Of a DNA stretch of 8,771 bases, positions 5,848-8,771 are shown in pieces. Source of the DNA: an uncultured Eubacteriales bacterium (GTDB taxonomy: Bacteria > Bacillota > Clostridia > Oscillospirales > Acutalibacteraceae); NCBI GenBank assembly GCA_902462035.1, contig CABQAC010000074.1, positions 1-8,771 on the forward strand. Reading direction: 5' to 3'. Both the position numbers and the translations under genes were made by a program. Each line of letters begins with the position of its first letter. Positions within the stretch are counted from its first letter, which is position 1. A model generated the notes under the pieces. The model searched no databases, was not told where the DNA came from, and worked only from the letters and a program-made list of their open reading frames with translations.

Positions 5848-5869
5848 CTTCCTTTATACATTTGTTGCC

Positions 5870-5898
5870 ATTGTATCAGACCATTCTTTAAAAAGCAA
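5870..5898 (-). promoter_or_regulatory. Sigma-A-type promoter of the glycohydrolase gene
   Basis: On the minus strand TTGCTT (5898-5893) is followed after exactly 17 bp by TACAAT (5875-5870). Transcription would start near 5863, giving a leader of about 28 nt. With the terminator at 6087-6133 upstream, this makes the gene a single-gene unit. Confidence 0.65.
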
Positions 5899-6086
5899 TA
5901 TCGTTTCAAAGCAAGAAAAAATAAAGAGGAAGAAAAAAGTGTGCCTGCCAAAAAGTGCGGTTTATACAAAGCCGGTAAAAGAATTGCCATGTTTTTTTGG
6001 CGCGAATTGGCGTGCCACGCTACGCTGCGGGGAAACATCATGGAATGGCCGTAGGGCGGTGGGTGAAACGAGGCGTTTCGGTAGCA
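5899..6086. other. Gene-free spacer upstream of the glycohydrolase promoter
   Basis: No supported gene. A small perfect stem GAAACG-AGG-CGTTTC lies near 6064-6078, and GGCGCG/GGCGTG motifs recur around 5999-6017. Neither has a clear function. Confidence 0.4.
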
Positions 6087-6133
6087 AAAAAACAGAGGGC
6101 GGACCATGCGAATGGGTCCGTCCTCTGTTTTTT
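6087..6133 (-). terminator. Bidirectional-looking terminator after the ferritin-like gene
   Basis: Arms 6087-6105 and 6115-6133 pair over 19 positions with one G-U pair around a 9-nt loop. The ends are six A and six T, so a U tract is formed in both directions. It lies 11 bp after the stop at 6145. Confidence 0.85.
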
Positions 6134-6144
6134 GTGCTCTGCGC

Positions 6145-6573
6145 TCATAAGAACTTTTTCATTTCCTCGATGTTCGCCTGCTCGGTTTTTACCTGTTTGC
6201 GGGCGAGCTTTAAGATTTCCTCGTTTTGGCCGTCGTATTCGTTGATACGCTTGATCATTTTGGTAATCCCCATGGTGCTGCCCTGGATCATCATTTCCGC
6301 AATGCGGGAAGGGGAGTGGTCGTTGAGCGTCTTAACGCTGGAGGTCACATAAGAGGCCATTTTCGCCATGGGATTAGATGCGGCTGGCTTTTCACCCCGC
6401 TGCTGCAGCATTTTATCGGCGGTGTTGTAGGTTTCCTGGTATTCCGCCTGCTGGGTTTCCAATACCCGCCTAAACTCCGGATCCTCCGCAATTTTGACCA
6501 CGTGGGCAATGCCGTCCCGTCCCATTTCTGCGTTTTGGCAGATATATTTTAGCATTTCTTCTTCCTGAATCAT
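6145..6573 (-). CDS. Small helical, ferritin-like conserved protein of unknown function
   Basis: 142 residues, almost entirely predicted helix, with four helices at about 4-30, 32-60, 69-108 and 113-140 in the layout of a four-helix bundle. It resembles small conserved clostridial proteins of the DUF2383/ferritin-like type, including the conserved-looking segment NPMAKM (67-72) and the SPSRIAEMMIQG.TMG segment (87-102). Acidic residues E16, E44/E47, E93 and E136/E137 could face a core, but the ExxH pairs of true di-iron ferritins are absent, so metal binding is uncertain. No signal peptide or membrane helix. Start at the ATG at 6573 fits the helix boundary, but its ribosome binding site (AAAGGA) is 12 nt away; an in-frame ATG at 6555 has AGGA at 7 nt and may be the true start. 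It is a single-gene unit ending in a strong terminator. Confidence 0.68.
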   Translation of the reverse strand: MIQEEEMLKYICQNAEMGRDGIAHVVKIAEDPEFRRVLETQQAEYQETYNTADKMLQQRGEKPAASNPMAKMASYVTSSVKTLNDHSPSRIAEMMIQGSTMGITKMIKRINEYDGQNEEILKLARKQVKTEQANIEEMKKFL

Positions 6574-6597
6574 GGAATCAAACCGTCCTTTCGCTGC

Positions 6598-6633
6598 CGG
6601 TAAAACTGCTGCCAGATAAAAGCAGGTTTACCG
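6598..6633 (-). repeat. Imperfect inverted repeat in the leader of the ferritin-like gene
   Basis: CGGTAAAACTGCT (6598-6610) and AGCAGGTTTACCG (6621-6633) pair as 7 bp, one mismatch and 5 bp around a 10-nt loop. It lies 25 bp before the ATG at 6573. On the minus strand no U tract follows, so it is not a terminator for this gene. It could be a protein-binding or mRNA-structure element. Confidence 0.4.
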
Positions 6634-6739
6634 CCATTTGTCTTTTTAGGTCGCAAATAGTGTGCGCGTTTTGTCGTGTTTTATGAATGATGCGATACGG
6701 ATAATGAACAAAAATTCTATATTTTGGATGATTACCAAA

Positions 6740-6745
6740 ATTATA
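6740..6745 (-). promoter_or_regulatory. Possible -10 box of the ferritin-like gene, facing the divergent operon
   Basis: A perfect TATAAT reads on the minus strand, with no good -35 at 16-18 bp (TACAAA at 17 bp). It would give a leader of about 160 nt, and its -35 region would overlap the -35 of the divergent promoter at 6759-6787. Confidence 0.35.
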
Positions 6746-6758
6746 GGAACAAATGTTC

Positions 6759-6787
6759 TTGATTTGTAGTCACAATTGTACTATAAT
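6759..6787 (+). promoter_or_regulatory. Sigma-A-type promoter of the two-gene operon
   Basis: TTGATT (6759-6764), 17-bp spacer, TATAAT (6782-6787). This is the best promoter in the window. Transcription would start near 6794, with a leader of about 73 nt before the ATG at 6867. Confidence 0.75.
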
Positions 6788-6866
6788 GGAAATGGAAGGA
6801 AAACAGGGCGCTTATCCGCCTGCGCGGGAAACCTTCTAAAATTCGAAAAAAAGGAAAGGACGGATT

Positions 6867-7136
6867 ATGGACATCCATCGAATGGGGGCACAATATTTGG
6901 CCGAGGCCGAACGTGTTTATGCCCATATGATTCAATTGAGGGAGCAGCGGAAAACGGGCGTTCAGACGAATTATTATGAACTGGACCGCCGCATCCAGAT
7001 GTTTTACGACATTTATTTAGAAATGAAGCATACCGGTCAGTACCTGATGCGCTACCCGGCGGGGGAATCGTCATGCCCGGCCCTTTCCGGGACCGGGAAC
7101 GGTGCAATCCCGGACAAAACCGCTCTGCCTTTTTAA
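6867..7136 (+). CDS. Unrecognised 89-residue helical protein, first gene of a two-gene operon
   Basis: I do not recognise this protein. Residues 1-29 and 34-62 look like two amphipathic helices rich in Tyr, Met, Glu and Arg, suggesting a small helical hairpin that binds a partner. The tail (65-89) is Gly/Ser/Pro-rich and probably disordered. It has no signal peptide or membrane helix. The ATG is supported by AAAGGA 6 nt upstream and by the strong promoter at 6759-6787. The sigma-region-4-like gene follows after 18 bp, so the two are expressed together. A role as a partner or modulator of that DNA-binding protein is a guess from co-transcription alone. Confidence 0.65.
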   Translation: MDIHRMGAQYLAEAERVYAHMIQLREQRKTGVQTNYYELDRRIQMFYDIYLEMKHTGQYLMRYPAGESSCPALSGTGNGAIPDKTALPF

Positions 7137-7154
7137 AGAAAAGGGGAATGCAGT

Positions 7155-7469
7155 ATGGGCGATAAAAAACAGGAAACATACGAAGAACTGCTGCAGCGGC
7201 TGGAAGAATACAACGCGGCCGCGGGGCAGGGGTGCCGGCGGGCGGAGCTGATGAAAGCCGTAACCAAAGCGGCGCGGCGCGAGCTGACCCCGCGCCAGCT
7301 GCAATGTTTGCTGCTGTTTTATCAGGCGCCTGGCGCTTCGGTACAGGGAATCGCAAAACAGCTTGGCGTTTGCCCGTCCACCGTTTCGCGGCATTTGAAA
7401 AAAGCGCGGCAGCGGCTGGAACGCTCGCTGCGGTACGGCTATTTTCCCGTTTGGCAGGAGGAGGAATAG
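7155..7469 (+). CDS. Sigma-70 region-4-like helix-turn-helix protein
   Basis: 104 residues. The N-terminal 40 are a charged helix pair. Residues 44-92 match sigma-70 region 4 in pattern: LTPRQLQCLLLFYQ, then SVQGIAKQLGV, then CPSTVSRHLKKARQRLERSL, where the second and third parts are the positioning and recognition helices. There is no region 2, so it cannot act as a complete sigma factor alone. It may be a transcription regulator of the region-4-only type, or one half of a split sigma whose other part is elsewhere. The start ATG has an AAGGGG sequence 8 nt upstream. It is the second gene of the operon led by the 89-residue protein and ends just before a strong hairpin shared with secA. Targets cannot be read from the window. 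Confidence 0.72.
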   Translation: MGDKKQETYEELLQRLEEYNAAAGQGCRRAELMKAVTKAARRELTPRQLQCLLLFYQAPGASVQGIAKQLGVCPSTVSRHLKKARQRLERSLRYGYFPVWQEEE

Positions 7470-7483
7470 CCGCAACAAACAGC

Positions 7484-7525
7484 AGAACGCGCCTGGGCGG
7501 CTTAATTGCCGCCCAGGCGCGTTCT
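7484..7525. terminator. 18-bp perfect hairpin between the convergent operon and secA
   Basis: Arms 7484-7501 and 7508-7525 are perfect reverse complements, GC-rich, with loop TTAATT. The U tracts are weak on both sides (TTCTT on plus, TTCTGCTGTTTG on minus), yet its place between two convergent genes argues for a shared bidirectional terminator. Confidence 0.75.
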
Positions 7526-7560
7526 TATGAAACGACCGGACCTGAAAGCCCGCCAAAGAC

Positions 7561-8771
7561 TTACGCGTCCCGGCCGCAGCATTTTTTGTACTTTTTGCCG
7601 CTTCCGCATGGGCATGGATCGTTGCGGCCCACCTTTTTAGTCTTGCGCACCGGCTGCTTCTGGGCAGTGCCGTCCCCGGCGGGCGCAATCGGCTTGGCCA
7701 CCTGTTCGCGCTTGGGCTCTTCCTGGGTGCGGATGCGCACCGTCAGCGCCATGCGCGCGGTATCCTGCCGGATGGTTTCGACCATGGCGTCAAACATATC
7801 GAAGCCCTCGATGCGGTATTCCACCACCGGGTCGCGCTGGGCGTACGCCCGCAGGGAAATACCCTGCTTGAGCTCCTCCATGGCGTCGATATGGTCCATC
7901 CATTGGGTATCCACGTTCTTAAGCAGGATCACGCGTTCCAGCTCCCGCATTAGTTCGCTGCCGTATTCGGCCTCCCGCTTATCGTACAGTTCGCCGGCGC
8001 GGTCGTTCAAAAATTGAACCACATAATCTGGGTCAAGTTCTTCCATTTCCTCCGGCGTAAACTGCAAATCCTCCGGCGTGAGCATCCAGCCCAGGTAATG
8101 GTCCCGCAGGCCTTCCAGGTTCCAGTTTTCCCGGATGGAGTTTTTGGGCATGAATTTTTCCACGTTGGATTCGATGGTTTCAACAATCATCTTGCGGATT
8201 TGGTCCTTCAGGTTTTCGCCGTTTAAGACCTGGCCGCGCTGGGTATAGATGATTTCACGCTGACGGTTGAGCACGTCGTCGTATTGCAGCACGTTTTTGC
8301 GGATGCCGAAGTTGCGGCTTTCGAGCTTTTTCTGGGCGTTCTCCACCGAATTGGAAATCATACCGTTTTCAATCGGCATATCTTCGTCGATTTTGAACCG
8401 GTCCATAATGGTTCCAATCCGCTCGCCGCCGAACAAACGCATCAAATCGTCTTCCAGCGACAAATAGAACCGGCTGGATCCGGGATCCCCCTGGCGGCCT
8501 GCGCGGCCGCGCAGCTGGTTGTCGATACGGCGGGATTCGTGCCGCTCGGTACCGATGATGCTCAGCCCGCCGGCCTGGCGGACCTCCTCGGCTTCCTTGG
8601 CGATCTGCGCCTCGTATTTTTCCAGCAGCTGGTGGTACGTTTTGCGGGCGGCCAGCAGTTCCTCGTTTTCCGTTTCGGAATAGCCGGTGGCCTCGTCGAT
8701 CATTTCCTCCGGAATCTGCATCCGGCGCATTTCCGCCTTGGCCATAAATTCGGCGTTGCCGCCCAGCTTGA
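7561..8771 (-). CDS. secA: Protein translocase ATPase SecA (partial, C-terminal 402 residues)
   Basis: The frame is open at the right edge; the 5' half of the gene lies beyond it. Visible parts in order are: the end of the second motor domain, with the helicase motif VI region ERHESRRIDNQLRGRAGRQG and then DPGSSRFYLSLEDD; the helical wing and scaffold region including NFGIRKNVLQYDDVLNRQR; the long scaffold/two-helix-finger part with VDTQWMDHIDAMEELKQGI; and the C-terminal tail with a proline/lysine linker and CPCGSGKKYKKCC, the zinc-binding site that in other bacteria contacts SecB or lipids. SecA couples ATP hydrolysis to moving preproteins through SecYEG at the cytoplasmic face of the membrane. 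It ends at TAA 7561-7563, 36 bp from the terminator hairpin. The sequence shows no frameshift or damage, so it is likely functional and a chromosomal marker for this side of the insertion. Confidence 0.96.
   Translation of the reverse strand, partial: KLGGNAEFMAKAEMRRMQIPEEMIDEATGYSETENEELLAARKTYHQLLEKYEAQIAKEAEEVRQAGGLSIIGTERHESRRIDNQLRGRAGRQGDPGSSRFYLSLEDDLMRLFGGERIGTIMDRFKIDEDMPIENGMISNSVENAQKKLESRNFGIRKNVLQYDDVLNRQREIIYTQRGQVLNGENLKDQIRKMIVETIESNVEKFMPKNSIRENWNLEGLRDHYLGWMLTPEDLQFTPEEMEELDPDYVVQFLNDRAGELYDKREAEYGSELMRELERVILLKNVDTQWMDHIDAMEELKQGISLRAYAQRDPVVEYRIEGFDMFDAMVETIRQDTARMALTVRIRTQEEPKREQVAKPIAPAGDGTAQKQPVRKTKKVGRNDPCPCGSGKKYKKCCGRDA

Noticed and set aside
7232..8017. Plus-strand open frame of 261 codons.
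   Set aside because: It is out of frame with the sigma-like gene, crosses the terminator and runs antisense to secA; GC-rich shadow.

Overview
The window joins two unlike pieces of a low-GC Gram-positive (Clostridia-type, probably Oscillospiraceae/Ruminococcaceae-like) genome. The evidence for the organism is the protein types, strong AGGAGG-class ribosome binding sites with GTG and TTG starts, a Gram-positive-style conjugation module, and a SecA with the C-terminal zinc motif. The assignment is by protein resemblance only.

Bases 1 to about 3931 are the end of an integrative and conjugative element (ICE), all read on the minus strand. From right to left they hold a regulator or initiator with two winged-helix-like segments (2463-3611); an overlapping small protein that resembles ArpU/RinA-type or sigma-region-4-like regulators (1931-2473); a leader with two tandem hairpins; and then the start of the type IV secretion operon. 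That operon contains a VirB2/TrbC-like pilin-type protein (TTG start), a VirB6/TrbL-like polytopic membrane protein, and a signal-peptide, Gly/Ala-rich membrane protein that runs off the left edge. The element stops at a 44-nt 3' fragment of a tRNA gene (3888-3931) that contains the anticodon loop CTCCTAA (reads as tRNA-Arg, CCU), the T arm and the CCA end, but no 5' half. A strong terminator follows at once. This is what the chromosome-side attachment site of an element integrated in a tRNA 3' end looks like. The intact tRNA and probably the integrase should lie beyond the left edge. The last 300 bp of the element hold a palindrome around a promoter-like -10, a tandem 11-bp direct repeat, and an inverted 12-bp copy of the attachment core.

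Bases 3932 to 8771 look like chromosome. A 515-residue ADP-ribosylglycohydrolase-family protein with an extra C-terminal domain (minus strand, GTG start, well-formed promoter) lies next to the insertion. Then come a small helical ferritin-like conserved protein (minus strand), a divergent two-gene operon (an unrecognised 89-residue protein and a 104-residue protein with a sigma-70 region-4-like helix-turn-helix), and the 3' part of secA (minus strand, partial at the right edge). Terminator-like hairpins separate the chromosomal units cleanly.

The most rewarding parts are the tRNA-Arg attachment site with its associated repeats, the leader with hairpins ahead of the conjugation operon, and the uncharacterised sigma-region-4-like operon next to secA. 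No defence system, CRISPR array or insertion sequence was seen.
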